DNA of 64,000 nucleotides from Acidocella aromatica. Lineage in GTDB: Bacteria; Pseudomonadota; Alphaproteobacteria; Acetobacterales; Acetobacteraceae. Numbering within the stretch: the stretch's first letter is position 1; every line of letters starts with the position of its first letter. The notes beneath the pieces are model-generated. The model had not been told where the DNA came from, ran no database searches, and saw only the letters and a program-made list of their open reading frames with translations. Position numbers and translations under genes: made by a program. The stretch lies in NCBI RefSeq assembly GCF_014201825.1, contig NZ_JACHFJ010000005.1, forward strand, positions 62,001-126,000, written 5' to 3'. Of this stretch, positions 17,353 to 25,481 are shown piece by piece.

Positions 17353-18196
17353 CTGGGCGGGCCGTACCGCCGCCGCCGAGGCGGATTACGCCCGCGCCCA
17401 GACGCAATGCGCCGCCGCTTTACTGGGCAGCACCGCCTACCGCGCGGCGCAGGAGCAGCTTGCCGCCGCGCGCGAGGCGCTGAGGCTGGCCCGCCTGGGG
17501 CGCTTCCCCCGCATCGCCGATTACGCGGCCTTTCTCTTCGCCGGACTTGAAGCCGGGGAGGATGGCTTCTTCGTCCTCCCCGATTTCGGCGAGTTCACAA
17601 CCATCGAGCAGGCCGACGCCGCCTATGCCCGCGCCCAGCAACGCCAGCGCGAGGGGCTGATGGCGCGCGAAACCCGGCTGCAAACGGGGCAGCCGCCGGG
17701 GCTTGCCGCCTTCGCCAATGCCCACGAGGTAATCTCCACCTGGCGGCTGTTCGGCACCGAACGGGAGGGCGTGGAATGCATGGCCAGCTTCCATGAGGCG
17801 GCGGGGCTCTACCATGTTTGCCTTGCGCATCACTGGGGCAGGCTGCACCGCCAGTCCAACGAAACATTCCGCCGCATCGCCACCCAGCTCGCGCGCGAGG
17901 GCATCCTGCTGCTCGCCCCGGAGGCCGCGCCAGTCTTCCAGCCCGACGGCCATCGCCTGGCGCGCAACCGCGAGCTGATCCGCACAGCCAACGCCCTGGC
18001 GGGGCGCTTCCGCTTCTACCGGCACCTGCTGCCCGAGCGCGGCCTGCGCGAGGAATTCGCGCGTGTGGACATGGTCTGGAACGGCGCCGCTTTCATCGAC
18101 CCGGACTGGTCCGCCGTGCTGTACAGCACGTTGCCCGAGGCCCTGTACCTCGCCGCCGCCAGCCCGGCGCCCGCACCGCGCCTTGGCGCTAGCTGA
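17324..18196 (+). CDS. Uncharacterised protein co-transcribed with the XRE/SK regulator
   Basis: 290 residues, no signal peptide or membrane helix. I do not recognise the family. The N-terminal ~70 residues are alanine-rich helices with coiled-coil character (AAAEADYARAQTQCAAALL). The middle has DFGEFTTIEQADAAYARA. A conserved-looking patch FHEAAGLYHVCLAHHWGRLHRQSNETFRRIA holds several His residues, followed by WNGAAFIDPDWSAVLYSTLPEALYLAAA. The 29-bp overlap with the upstream regulator suggests a linked function, possibly in the same aromatic or CoA-ester response; this is inference. Confidence 0.7.
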   Translation: MTANPHYTPDWAGRTAAAEADYARAQTQCAAALLGSTAYRAAQEQLAAAREALRLARLGRFPRIADYAAFLFAGLEAGEDGFFVLPDFGEFTTIEQADAAYARAQQRQREGLMARETRLQTGQPPGLAAFANAHEVISTWRLFGTEREGVECMASFHEAAGLYHVCLAHHWGRLHRQSNETFRRIATQLAREGILLLAPEAAPVFQPDGHRLARNRELIRTANALAGRFRFYRHLLPERGLREEFARVDMVWNGAAFIDPDWSAVLYSTLPEALYLAAASPAPAPRLGAS

Positions 18197-18259
18197 ACCC
18201 GGTTTTCATCCCACCCCGAATCTGGGCAGACTGGGCGGGAAACCCCAAGGTGGAACCAC

Positions 18260-18814
18260 ATGCCCGCGCCCAAAGCCTATCTCGCCGGACCGGACGTCTT
18301 TCTGCCCAATGCCGCGGCGCAGGCCGAGGCGAAGATCGCCATCTGCGCCCGCCACGGGCTTACCGGCATCTCGCCCTTCAACCCGGCGCTCGATACCTCC
18401 CCGCCCCCGGAAACGCTCTGGCGGCGGATCTATCTCGACGACATCGCCATGATGCAGGGTTGCGGCCTCATCATCGCCAATCTCACGCCATTCCGCGGCG
18501 CCTCGGCCGATGCCGGCACGCTGGTCGAGCTTGGCTGGTTTCTCGGACGGGGGCTGCCGGTATTCGGCTACTCCAACAACACGGAGGATTTCGCCGCCCG
18601 CTCCCTGGCGCAGATCACAACAAGCCCCGACTCCAACCCCGGCATGGCGGTGGAGAATTTCGGGCTGGCGGATAACCTGATGATCCAGGGCGCGGTGGAA
18701 TATGGTGGCGGGATCGGCCTGACCCTGCCGCCGGACGGCCTCTCCCGGCCCTTCGACGCTCTGGACGTGTTCGAACTCTGCGTGGCCGAGGCCGCGCGGA
18801 AGCTTACGGGTTAA
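18260..18814 (+). CDS. Nucleoside 2-deoxyribosyltransferase family protein
   Basis: 184 residues. KAYLAGPDVFLPNAAAQAEAK at the N-terminus, GLIIANLTPFRGASADAGTLVELGW in the middle (the acidic catalytic region D.GT..E.G) and a C-terminal helix are the N-deoxyribosyltransferase hallmarks. It would exchange or hydrolyse the base of 2'-deoxynucleosides in nucleotide salvage. GTGGAACCAC lies just upstream of the ATG, with no clear Shine-Dalgarno. The 3' end overlaps the convergent response regulator gene by 11 bp. Confidence 0.87.
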   Translation: MPAPKAYLAGPDVFLPNAAAQAEAKIAICARHGLTGISPFNPALDTSPPPETLWRRIYLDDIAMMQGCGLIIANLTPFRGASADAGTLVELGWFLGRGLPVFGYSNNTEDFAARSLAQITTSPDSNPGMAVENFGLADNLMIQGAVEYGGGIGLTLPPDGLSRPFDALDVFELCVAEAARKLTG

Positions 18815-19496
18815 GCTTGTAACCGCCGCTCTCGGTCAACAGCAGGCGCGAGACCGTCGGGTCGGGCTCGATTTTCTGGCGCAGCCGGTACACATGCGTC
18901 TCGAGCGTATGCGTCGTCACCGCCGCGTTATAGCCCCACACCTCGTTCAGCAGCACCTGGCGCGAGACCGGCTTGCCCTCCGCCCGGTACAGGAATTTCA
19001 GGATCGCGGTTTCCTTGTCGGTCAGGCGGATGCGCTTGCCGCTGGCATCGGTAAGCTGGCGCGCCGAGGGGCGGAACGTGTACGGCCCGATGGTGAAGGT
19101 CGCGTCCTCCGAGGTTTCGAAGCTGCGCAGCTGCGCCCGCAGCCGGGCCAGCAGCTCGTTCAGGCGGAACGGCTTGGCGATGTAGTCATTCGCCCCGGAA
19201 TCCAGCCCGCGCACGATGTCGGCCTCCTCGGCCGAGCCGGTGAGCATGATGATCGGCGACTTGAACCCCTTGTCGCGCAGGCGGCGGCAGAAATCGCGGC
19301 CATCGCCATCGGGCAGCCCCACGTCGAGCAACACCGCATCGTAGCGCGCTCCCGGCGCGTCAAGCTTCGTCTCGGCGGCGGAGAGGCAGTTGGCCTGATC
19401 GGGCGCGAACTCGCCATCCAGCTCAAGCTGCTCGATCAGCGCCGAACGCAGAGCCTCGTCATCGTCAACCACGAGAATCGGACGTTGGGCGGACAT
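18804..19496 (-). CDS. OmpR/PhoB-type response regulator, orphan
   Basis: 230 residues. Receiver domain ~5-120: DDDEALR acidic pocket, YDAVLLDVGLPDGDG with the phospho-acceptor Asp (~58), MLTGSAEE (Thr switch) and IAKPFRLNELLARL (Lys). Winged-helix DNA-binding domain ~135-228 with RLTDKETAILKFLYR, VSRQVLLNEVWGYN and THTLETHVYRLRQKI. No histidine kinase is adjacent, so its partner is elsewhere. It is divergent from ribA across ~100 bp. Confidence 0.92.
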   Translation of the reverse strand: MSAQRPILVVDDDEALRSALIEQLELDGEFAPDQANCLSAAETKLDAPGARYDAVLLDVGLPDGDGRDFCRRLRDKGFKSPIIMLTGSAEEADIVRGLDSGANDYIAKPFRLNELLARLRAQLRSFETSEDATFTIGPYTFRPSARQLTDASGKRIRLTDKETAILKFLYRAEGKPVSRQVLLNEVWGYNAAVTTHTLETHVYRLRQKIEPDPTVSRLLLTESGGYKLNP

Positions 19497-19597
19497 GAAA
19501 AGCCTCCTTGCTACTTGAGCCCGACCATACAGAATTTTACCGCCCCTGAAAGCCTCTCTGGCCAGACGCCCCGCCCCGCCCTATTTGTTGACACGGA

Positions 19598-20719
19598 ATG
19601 ACAAAGCTCGCGCAAAATCCGGGTTCTACGCTCGGCACTCCCCGCACCCGCGCCGTACACCGGGCCATCGCCGAAGCTAGGCGTGGCGTGCCCGTGGTGC
19701 TGGCGGCCAAACATCCGCTCATCATCGTTCCGGCCGAGACCGTGGGCGCCGAGGGGCTGCGCCTTATCGACACACTTTCCAACGGTCCTGCGGTGCTGCT
19801 GCTCAGCCCCTCACGCGCCGCGGCGGTGCTGCAGCACGAGGTGGAGGCCAAAGCCCCCGCCATCGCGCTGAAACTCGCCCGGCCGCTCATCGACACCGAG
19901 ACACTGAAACGCGCCGCCGACCCGACGCTGGAGCAGATCCTCCCACGCTTCGAAACTACCGCCCCCCCGCCCGAATCCGAGGCCGCCCTGGCGCTGGGCA
20001 AGCTCGCCCGGCTGCTGCCCGCCATGGTCGTGGCCCCGGTCAAGCCCGGCTGGGCCAGCCAGAAGGCGGGGGCCGATCTGCTTGCCGTCCCCGCCGCCGA
20101 CCTGCTCGCCTACCCGCTCAATCTCGCCTCCTCGCTAACCAGGGTCGCCGAAGTCGCCGTGCCGCTGGACGCCGCGCGCGATGCGCGACTCATCGCCTTC
20201 CGCGCGCTGGATCAGGGCATCGAGCATATGGCCATCATCGTAGGCCACCCGGAGGCCCAGGAGGCCCCACTGGTGCGCATCCATTCCGAATGCTTCACGG
20301 GCGATTTGCTGGGCTCGTTGCGCTGCGATTGCGGCCCGCAGCTGCAAGGGGCCATCGCCCGCATGGGGCGCGAGGGCAACGGCGCGGTGCTGTACCTGGC
20401 GCAGGAGGGGCGCGGCATCGGGCTCATCAACAAGCTCCGCGCCTACACGCTGCAGGACGAAGGCCTCGACACGCTGGACGCCAACCGCGCCCTGGGCTGG
20501 GAAGCCGATGAGCGCAATTTCCACATCGCCGCCGCCATGTTGGAGGCTCTGGGCATCCACAAAATCCGCCTGCTCACCAACAACCCCGAGAAGGTGAAGG
20601 GCCTCGCCGCCTGCGGCATCGAGATCGTGGAGCGCGTGCCGCACGAATTCGCCCCCAACGGCGTGAATGATTCCTACCTGGAGACCAAGGCGAAACGCTT
20701 TGGGCACCTCATTGGTTGA
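19598..20719 (+). CDS. ribA: GTP cyclohydrolase II with N-terminal extension
   Basis: 373 residues. The C-terminal ~200 residues are GTP cyclohydrolase II: IHSECFTGDLLGSLRCDCGPQL holds the three zinc cysteines, then YLAQEGRGIGLINKLRAY, DTLDANRALGW and IRLLTNNPEK. The N-terminal ~160 residues (RAIAEARRGVPVVLAAKHP) look like a degenerate RibB-type domain, as usual in alphaproteobacterial RibA. It opens the GTP imidazole ring as the first step of riboflavin synthesis. No other rib genes or FMN riboswitch are near. The stop overlaps the probable TTG start of the next gene. Confidence 0.93.
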   Translation: MTKLAQNPGSTLGTPRTRAVHRAIAEARRGVPVVLAAKHPLIIVPAETVGAEGLRLIDTLSNGPAVLLLSPSRAAAVLQHEVEAKAPAIALKLARPLIDTETLKRAADPTLEQILPRFETTAPPPESEAALALGKLARLLPAMVVAPVKPGWASQKAGADLLAVPAADLLAYPLNLASSLTRVAEVAVPLDAARDARLIAFRALDQGIEHMAIIVGHPEAQEAPLVRIHSECFTGDLLGSLRCDCGPQLQGAIARMGREGNGAVLYLAQEGRGIGLINKLRAYTLQDEGLDTLDANRALGWEADERNFHIAAAMLEALGIHKIRLLTNNPEKVKGLAACGIEIVERVPHEFAPNGVNDSYLETKAKRFGHLIG

Positions 20720-21209
20720 GTTCCTGCTCCAGGGCGATGTGCTGGCCGGCGGCGGCCACCATTACCGCGCCGCGTTCGGGCGTTCGGGCATTGTCTGCGC
20801 CACGCAAAAGCGCGAGGGCGATGGCGCCACCCCCTCCGGCCTGCTCAAGCTCACCCGCGTACTTTACCGGGCCGACCGCATTGGCCCTCCGGTTTGCGCC
20901 GTGCCGCTGGAGCCCATCGGCACCGAGGACGGCTGGTGCGACGACCCCGCCGACCCCGCCTATAACAAGCATGTCCGCCTGCCCTACGCCGCCAGCCACG
21001 AGGCGCTGTGGCGCGACGACCATGTGTACGATGTCATCGGCGTGCTGGACTGGAACCTCGCCCCCACCGAACCCGGGCGCGGCTCGGCCATCTTCTTCCA
21101 CGTCGCCACGGCGGATTACGCCCCCACGGCGGGCTGTGTGGCGCTCTCCCTGCCCAACGTGCTGGCGGCGCTCAAGGCGGGCCTAAGCGCGATCCGCGTC
21201 CCTGGTTAG
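20712..21209 (+). CDS. YkuD-type L,D-transpeptidase domain protein
   Basis: About 165 residues. I choose TTG 20712, overlapping the ribA stop; ATG 20667 lies deeper inside ribA and a GTG lies further in, so the start is uncertain. No signal peptide is visible. The catalytic motif HVATADYAPTAGCVALS fits H-x14-(S/T)-x-G-C of YkuD/ErfK domains, with Cys as nucleophile. KREGDGATPSG is the typical substrate-site segment. Such proteins cross-link peptidoglycan stems or anchor lipoproteins; for this short form without export signal the role is unclear. Confidence 0.8.
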   Translation: MVEFLLQGDVLAGGGHHYRAAFGRSGIVCATQKREGDGATPSGLLKLTRVLYRADRIGPPVCAVPLEPIGTEDGWCDDPADPAYNKHVRLPYAASHEALWRDDHVYDVIGVLDWNLAPTEPGRGSAIFFHVATADYAPTAGCVALSLPNVLAALKAGLSAIRVPG

Positions 21210-21424
21210 CGGCGCGGACGGGTATCCCACGGCATCCGCCGGATTTCCTCCAGCACCTCGGCGCGTGAAACCCCGATATCGGACAAGGTGTGGTCATCCA
21301 GCGTAGCCAGGATGCGCCGGGTCCTGGCGGCATGGCGCACCTCCTCCAGCCGCGCCCAGGCGCGGCGCGCCCAATCCAGCGGCAAGACAACGAAAATACC
21401 CCACCCACGCCGTGTGGCCAGCAT
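21206..21424 (-). CDS. DUF1127 small protein
   Basis: 72 residues, basic. The C-terminal half has RRILATLDDHTLSDIGVSRAEV, the DUF1127 core (L..LDD..L.DIG..R.E). In other bacteria DUF1127 proteins act in RNA turnover or phosphate and carbon metabolism; here the role is unknown. The stop overlaps that of the convergent YkuD gene by 4 bp, and the gene is divergent from the LysR gene. Confidence 0.85.
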   Translation of the reverse strand: MLATRRGWGIFVVLPLDWARRAWARLEEVRHAARTRRILATLDDHTLSDIGVSRAEVLEEIRRMPWDTRPRR

Positions 21425-21529
21425 GTTCCCAACTCCCGTGCCGTTTGTTCCTCAACCGGTGAATTAAGCTTCGCCAACCCATAAGCAAAACGAATTGTTC
21501 TTATATTTTAAATTAGATACCCTTATTCC

Positions 21530-22429
21530 ATGTCCCTCCCCCATGGCCTCGACCCCGATCTTCTGCGCGCCTTCGTCTATGTAGCGGAGGAGCAGAGCTT
21601 CACCCGCGCCGGGCAGCGCGTGGGCCGCACCCAGGCGGCCATCTCCATGCAGATGCAGAAGCTGGAAACCATGCTCGGCAAAACCCTGCTGCATCGCGGC
21701 CGGGGCGAGGGCATCGAGCTGACGCCGCACGGCGTATATCTACTGGGCCGCGCGCGCGAGCTACTGGCCCTCAACGACGATATCTGGCGCAACTTCCAGG
21801 CCCCGGCGATAAGCGGCAAGGTGTGCCTCGGCACGCCGGACGACTACGCCCTGCAATTCCTGCCCGAAGCGCTGCGCCGCTTTGCCGAGAGCTATCCGGC
21901 GGTGGAGGTGGAAGTGGTTTGCCTGCCCTCCAACGAGCTAATGGAGCGGCTGAAGGCCGGGCGGCTGGATCTCACCCTCGTCTCCGAAGGCCACGAGACC
22001 AAGAACTGGCCCGCCGAGCCGCTCATCAGCGGGCCGCTGGTCTGGGTCACCTCCCAACGCTTCGCCCCGCACAAGCAGGACCCGCTGCCCTTGGCGCTGG
22101 CCGAACATGACTGCGCCTGGCGCCGTGCCACCACCCGCGCGCTGGACAAATCCGGCCGCCGCTACCGCATCGCCTATGTCTCGGGCAGCGCCACCGGCAG
22201 CCTGGTGCCTGTGATGGCGGGGCTGGCTGTCACCTGCGCCATCGCCAGCCCGCTGCCCGAGGGTGTGCGCGTGCTCTCGGCGCAAGAGGAAGGGCTGCCC
22301 GAACTACCGGATTTCTCGGTGCTGATGATGAAGGGCAAAAATCCGCCGCAGCCGGTCACCGACCGGCTGGCCGAGCATATCGTGGAAGCCGCCGCCCGCG
22401 AGGCGCAGAAGAGCGGCTGGCGGAGCTAA
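21530..22429 (+). CDS. LysR-family transcriptional regulator
   Basis: 299 residues. N-terminal winged HTH (~8-67): LLRAFVYVAEEQSFTRAGQRVGRTQAAISMQMQKLE. Then a periplasmic-binding-like effector domain (~92-290). Upstream is an AT-rich stretch (21480-21525), likely its promoter and that of DUF1127. No obvious target operon is adjacent; the 3' neighbour is a convergent SIMPL gene. Effector unknown. Confidence 0.92.
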   Translation: MSLPHGLDPDLLRAFVYVAEEQSFTRAGQRVGRTQAAISMQMQKLETMLGKTLLHRGRGEGIELTPHGVYLLGRARELLALNDDIWRNFQAPAISGKVCLGTPDDYALQFLPEALRRFAESYPAVEVEVVCLPSNELMERLKAGRLDLTLVSEGHETKNWPAEPLISGPLVWVTSQRFAPHKQDPLPLALAEHDCAWRRATTRALDKSGRRYRIAYVSGSATGSLVPVMAGLAVTCAIASPLPEGVRVLSAQEEGLPELPDFSVLMMKGKNPPQPVTDRLAEHIVEAAAREAQKSGWRS

Positions 22430-23121
22430 TGCGCCGCGTCCAGTTCCACCTCGGCCGTCACATCGGCGGTCACGGTGATATTCCCCGGCGCTGAAACCGG
22501 CGGCGGCACAGCCATCGCCTTCATCGCCATCCCCATGAACGGCCTCGGCCCCGGCGCGGCCTGGGCATTCACGTTCAGCGTCTTCACCGCGCCCACGCTT
22601 TCATGCAACTGCGCCGCCACGGCCGCCGCCTGCGCCTGGATCTGCGAGATTGCCGCCAGCACCGCCGCCTGCTGCGCATCCTGCTGCGCCTTGGCGGAGA
22701 GATCGCCGCCCAGATCGTTCAGCAACAACCCCTGCCCCTGGAGCTTGCCGACCAGATCGGTAAAGCGCGCGGGCGGGATGCCATCCGCCGCTGGCAGCAC
22801 CAAGCTCAGCGTCTGACTGGCCTGATACACCGTCTGGGGCGGCTGGGTATCGGTGCTCTGCTGGCTGGTGTCGTAGCTGCCGGTAGTGGCCACCACGCCG
22901 GAGACCCCGCGCGCCTCTTCCAGCGCCTTGCTCATCATGGCGTTCACCTGGGCCTGGGCCTTAGCGGCATCGGGCGATGTCATCTGCGCCGTGAGCGAGG
23001 CAGTAGCCTCGTCCGGGGCGGCGTTCACCTGCCCGTTGGCGCCGATGGTCAGCACGGTCTGCGCCCCGGCTGGCGCTGCCGCCATGCCTAGCAGCACGGC
23101 CAGAGTTGCGATGCGTTTCAT
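22426..23121 (-). CDS. SIMPL-domain (DUF541) periplasmic protein
   Basis: 231 residues with a signal peptide (MKRIATLAVLLGMAAAPAGAQ). SIMPL domain features include GQVNAAPDEATASLTAQM and LSLVLPAADGIPPARFTDLVGKLQGQG. The C-terminus returns to a beta strand (ITVTADVTAEVELD). Members are periplasmic or outer-membrane proteins linked to oxidative stress or membrane signalling. It may form a unit with ispD, which lies 38 bp upstream in the same direction. Confidence 0.85.
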   Translation of the reverse strand: MKRIATLAVLLGMAAAPAGAQTVLTIGANGQVNAAPDEATASLTAQMTSPDAAKAQAQVNAMMSKALEEARGVSGVVATTGSYDTSQQSTDTQPPQTVYQASQTLSLVLPAADGIPPARFTDLVGKLQGQGLLLNDLGGDLSAKAQQDAQQAAVLAAISQIQAQAAAVAAQLHESVGAVKTLNVNAQAAPGPRPFMGMAMKAMAVPPPVSAPGNITVTADVTAEVELDAAH

Positions 23122-23158
23122 GGCTCCGTCCTCCTGGCCTCAGCCTAGCACGCCGGGT

Positions 23159-23836
23159 TCAGCCGCGCAGCATAAACTCTGCCCGCGCCAGATCGCCAGC
23201 CGTGGTGATCTTAAAGTTGTCCTCGGTACCCGCGACCATCTCAACCCGCATGCCCACATGCTCGGCGATCATCGAATCGTCGGTGAATTCCGTCCCCGGC
23301 GCGCTCACCACGGCGTGGCGATGCGCGGCCAGGATATCGGCATAGCGGAAGGCCTGAGGTGTCTGCGCGCGCCACAGCCCGGCCCGGTCCACCGTGCCGG
23401 TGATCACGCCATTCTCCACGCGCTTGAGCGTATCGGCCAACGGCACACCCACGATCACCGCCGGCACACGGTCCAGCGCGGCCAACACGGCGGTGATGGT
23501 CTCGGGCGCGATGAACGGGCGCACCGCATCGTGGATCAGCACCTTCTCCGGCTTCAGCCCGGCGATGCCCTCCAGCCCCAGCCGCGCCGAATCCTGGCGC
23601 GTCGCACCGCCGAACAGCACCGGGCGCAGCTTGTCCAGCCCCTCCACCGCCGCCTCGTACAGCGCCGTGTCATCCGGGTGGATCAGCACCTGCACCGCGT
23701 CGATTTCCTTGTGGCTGGCGAGCGCCATGATCGTGCGGCGCAGGATCGGCTGTCCGCCCAGGGTGAGATATTGCTTGGGCAGCGGCCCGCCAAGCCGGTA
23801 GCCACGGCCCGCCGCGACAATCATTGCGATATTCAT
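23159..23836 (-). CDS. ispD: 2-C-methyl-D-erythritol 4-phosphate cytidylyltransferase
   Basis: Start ATG 23836 gives 225 residues; the longer ORF would run through the dead CDF gene. AAGRGYRLGGPLPKQYLTLGG (~8-28) is the nucleotide-binding loop, HDAVRPF, VPLADTLKR and TPQAFR follow, and the end is AGDLARAEFMLRG. It makes CDP-ME in the MEP isoprenoid pathway. Many alphaproteobacteria have an IspDF fusion; here the protein stops after IspD, so ispF must be separate. Confidence 0.94.
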   Translation of the reverse strand: MNIAMIVAAGRGYRLGGPLPKQYLTLGGQPILRRTIMALASHKEIDAVQVLIHPDDTALYEAAVEGLDKLRPVLFGGATRQDSARLGLEGIAGLKPEKVLIHDAVRPFIAPETITAVLAALDRVPAVIVGVPLADTLKRVENGVITGTVDRAGLWRAQTPQAFRYADILAAHRHAVVSAPGTEFTDDSMIAEHVGMRVEMVAGTEDNFKITTAGDLARAEFMLRG

Positions 23837-23936
23837 GGTAACAGCCTGTTCCTGGCGCTGGGTTGGTTCGGTGCGAGAGAATACGCGCCCCGCGCTTGTC
23901 GCGGCAAGCAGCGCCCCAAAAATACGGGCAACGATC

Positions 23937-24272
23937 ATGGAGAGTGCAGTGTCCAGCGTGGAAGCGAGAGTGTCGCCGGGACATTCGCATGTGTTCCTGG
24001 GGGAGGCGCACGAGCATAACGAGCGCCGCGATGACGGCGCTGAAGATCGTCGGCGGCCTATGGTGCGGCTCCCTCGCCCTGGCGGCAGAAGAAGGCGACC
24101 AATTGGCCGACCTGCATCTCTGGGGCCTGGGCATCTGGGCGCGATTCTCTCGGTGCTGTCCGCCACCGGGCGCGACGCCCGCTATTACCGCGGCTTTGCC
24201 ACGCTTGCACATATTACCGTGAAAGTGCTGACCCGGCGTAACGATTGGCCATACCGCTCCGCCGGGCTATAA
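23937..24272 (+). pseudogene. Remnant of a DmeF-type cation diffusion facilitator gene
   Basis: Three pieces of one CDF protein lie in order but in different frames. Frame of 23937: MESAVSSVEARVSPGHSHVF then LGEAHEHNERR, the His-rich N-terminus of DmeF-like exporters. Next frame: AAMTALKIVGGLWCGSLALAA, first helix, then directly DQLADLHLWGLG. Back to the first frame: PGHLGAILSVLSATGRDARY then AHITVKVL, the C-terminal domain. About 200 residues covering helices 2-6 are missing and two frameshifts are present. No functional product is possible. Confidence 0.82.
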
Positions 24273-24295
24273 TGCCCGAAAAAAGGAGCGCCGAA

Positions 24296-24538
24296 ATGAG
24301 CAATTTCCATTACAAAGTCGTGCCGCATGATGGCGGTTGGGCCTACACGCTGAACGGCGCGTTCTCTGAAACTTTCCGCACGCATGAGGCGGCGCTGAAA
24401 GCCGCGCGCCGCGTGGCCGAGGAACAGCGCGTGCCGGACGAGAGCACCTATATCGAGTACCAAACCGAGGATGGCGTCTGGCATACCGAGCTGGCGCTGG
24501 GCAGCGACCGCCCGGATACGGACGTCGAGGAAGGCTAA
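24296..24538 (+). CDS. DUF2188-type small protein
   Basis: 80 residues from ATG 24296, preceded by AAAAAAGGAG 8 nt upstream. FHYKVVPHDGGWAYTLNGAFSETFRTHEAALKAARRVAEEQ matches the short DUF2188 beta-beta-alpha pattern (V.p...gW.V......s..f.t..eA...A...A). YIEYQTEDGVWHTE follows. Function unknown. Confidence 0.8.
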   Translation: MSNFHYKVVPHDGGWAYTLNGAFSETFRTHEAALKAARRVAEEQRVPDESTYIEYQTEDGVWHTELALGSDRPDTDVEEG

Positions 24539-24564
24539 CGCCTAAAGGACCTAATGTTTTTGGG

Positions 24565-24603
24565 GCTGCTCAGCGTGCCACCGGTTCAAGCGCACTGAGC
24601 AGC
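24565..24603. repeat. Inverted repeat between the DUF2188 gene and pssA
   Basis: GCTGCTCAG (24565-24573) pairs with CTGAGCAGC (24595-24603) around a 21-nt loop that itself allows GTGC/GCGC contacts. No T-tract follows on either strand in the sense needed for a classical terminator. Role unknown. Confidence 0.6.
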
Positions 24604-24644
24604 AACCTTCACAAAGGGCCTGAAGCTTCACCGCCCAAAAGCTT

Positions 24645-25481
24645 TTACGAGGTTTCCAGCACATCCTCGGCGGCGGCGCGGCGTTCCTCGGCCTGCTTGG
24701 CCAGCTTGCGGTAGCTGCGCAAGCTGAAGGGCAGCATCGCCATGTAGGCCCCGGCCAACAGCGCACCGGCCAGATACGGGTCGGCAAAGATCAGCGAGGC
24801 CAGCACCACCACCCCGATGAGCATTGGCAGCAGCCCGGCGGTGGGGATCTTGAAGTTCTTGAAGCTCCACACCGGCAGAGTGGAGATGCACAAGCCCGCC
24901 ACCACCACCAGCACCGCCCCGGTGAACAGCGGAAACGATGCCAGCTCGTGCAGCCAGCCCATGCTGAGCTGATCCGCCTCCAGCCCGATATAAAGTGGGA
25001 ACATGGCCAGCGCCGCCCCCGCAGGTGCCGGGACGCCCGTGAAGAAGTTATAGGCAAACGCCGCCTTCGGCGCCGAATCCAGCGCCGCGTTGAACCGCGC
25101 CAGGCGCAGCGCCATGGCGGCGGAGAACATCAGCGGCGGCAAAAAGCCGATCGCCCCAAGCTCGCTCAGCGACCACATATACAACAGTAGCGCCGGAGCC
25201 ACGCCGAAGCACAGGAAGTCGGAAAGACTGTCCAACTCCGCGCCGAAGCGCGAGGTGGCCTTGAGCATGCGCGCCAGCCGACCGTCCAGCCCGTCGATCA
25301 CCATGGAAACGGCGATGGCGATCACCGCCGCGCCATAGCGCTCCTGCATGCCGAGCCTGATGGCCGAGAGCCCGATGCACAGGCCCAGCAGCGTCATCAG
25401 GTTGGGCAGCATGCGGTTGAAGCTTTCGCCCGAGAGGCGCTGGCGGCGCGGCAGGCGGCGTCGACGGCGATGTGCCATCAT
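24645..25481 (-). CDS. pssA: CDP-diacylglycerol-serine O-phosphatidyltransferase
   Basis: 278 residues, arginine-rich N-terminus (AHRRRRRLPRRQRL), then about eight membrane helices. The CDP-alcohol phosphotransferase motif is complete: DGLDGRLARMLKATSRFGAE followed by LDSLSD (D-x2-DG-x2-AR-x8-G-x3-D-x3-D). It makes phosphatidylserine, the substrate of the enzyme encoded just upstream. The start ATGATG contains the psd stop TGA, so the two are translationally coupled. Confidence 0.94.
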   Translation of the reverse strand: MMAHRRRRRLPRRQRLSGESFNRMLPNLMTLLGLCIGLSAIRLGMQERYGAAVIAIAVSMVIDGLDGRLARMLKATSRFGAELDSLSDFLCFGVAPALLLYMWSLSELGAIGFLPPLMFSAAMALRLARFNAALDSAPKAAFAYNFFTGVPAPAGAALAMFPLYIGLEADQLSMGWLHELASFPLFTGAVLVVVAGLCISTLPVWSFKNFKIPTAGLLPMLIGVVVLASLIFADPYLAGALLAGAYMAMLPFSLRSYRKLAKQAEERRAAAEDVLETS

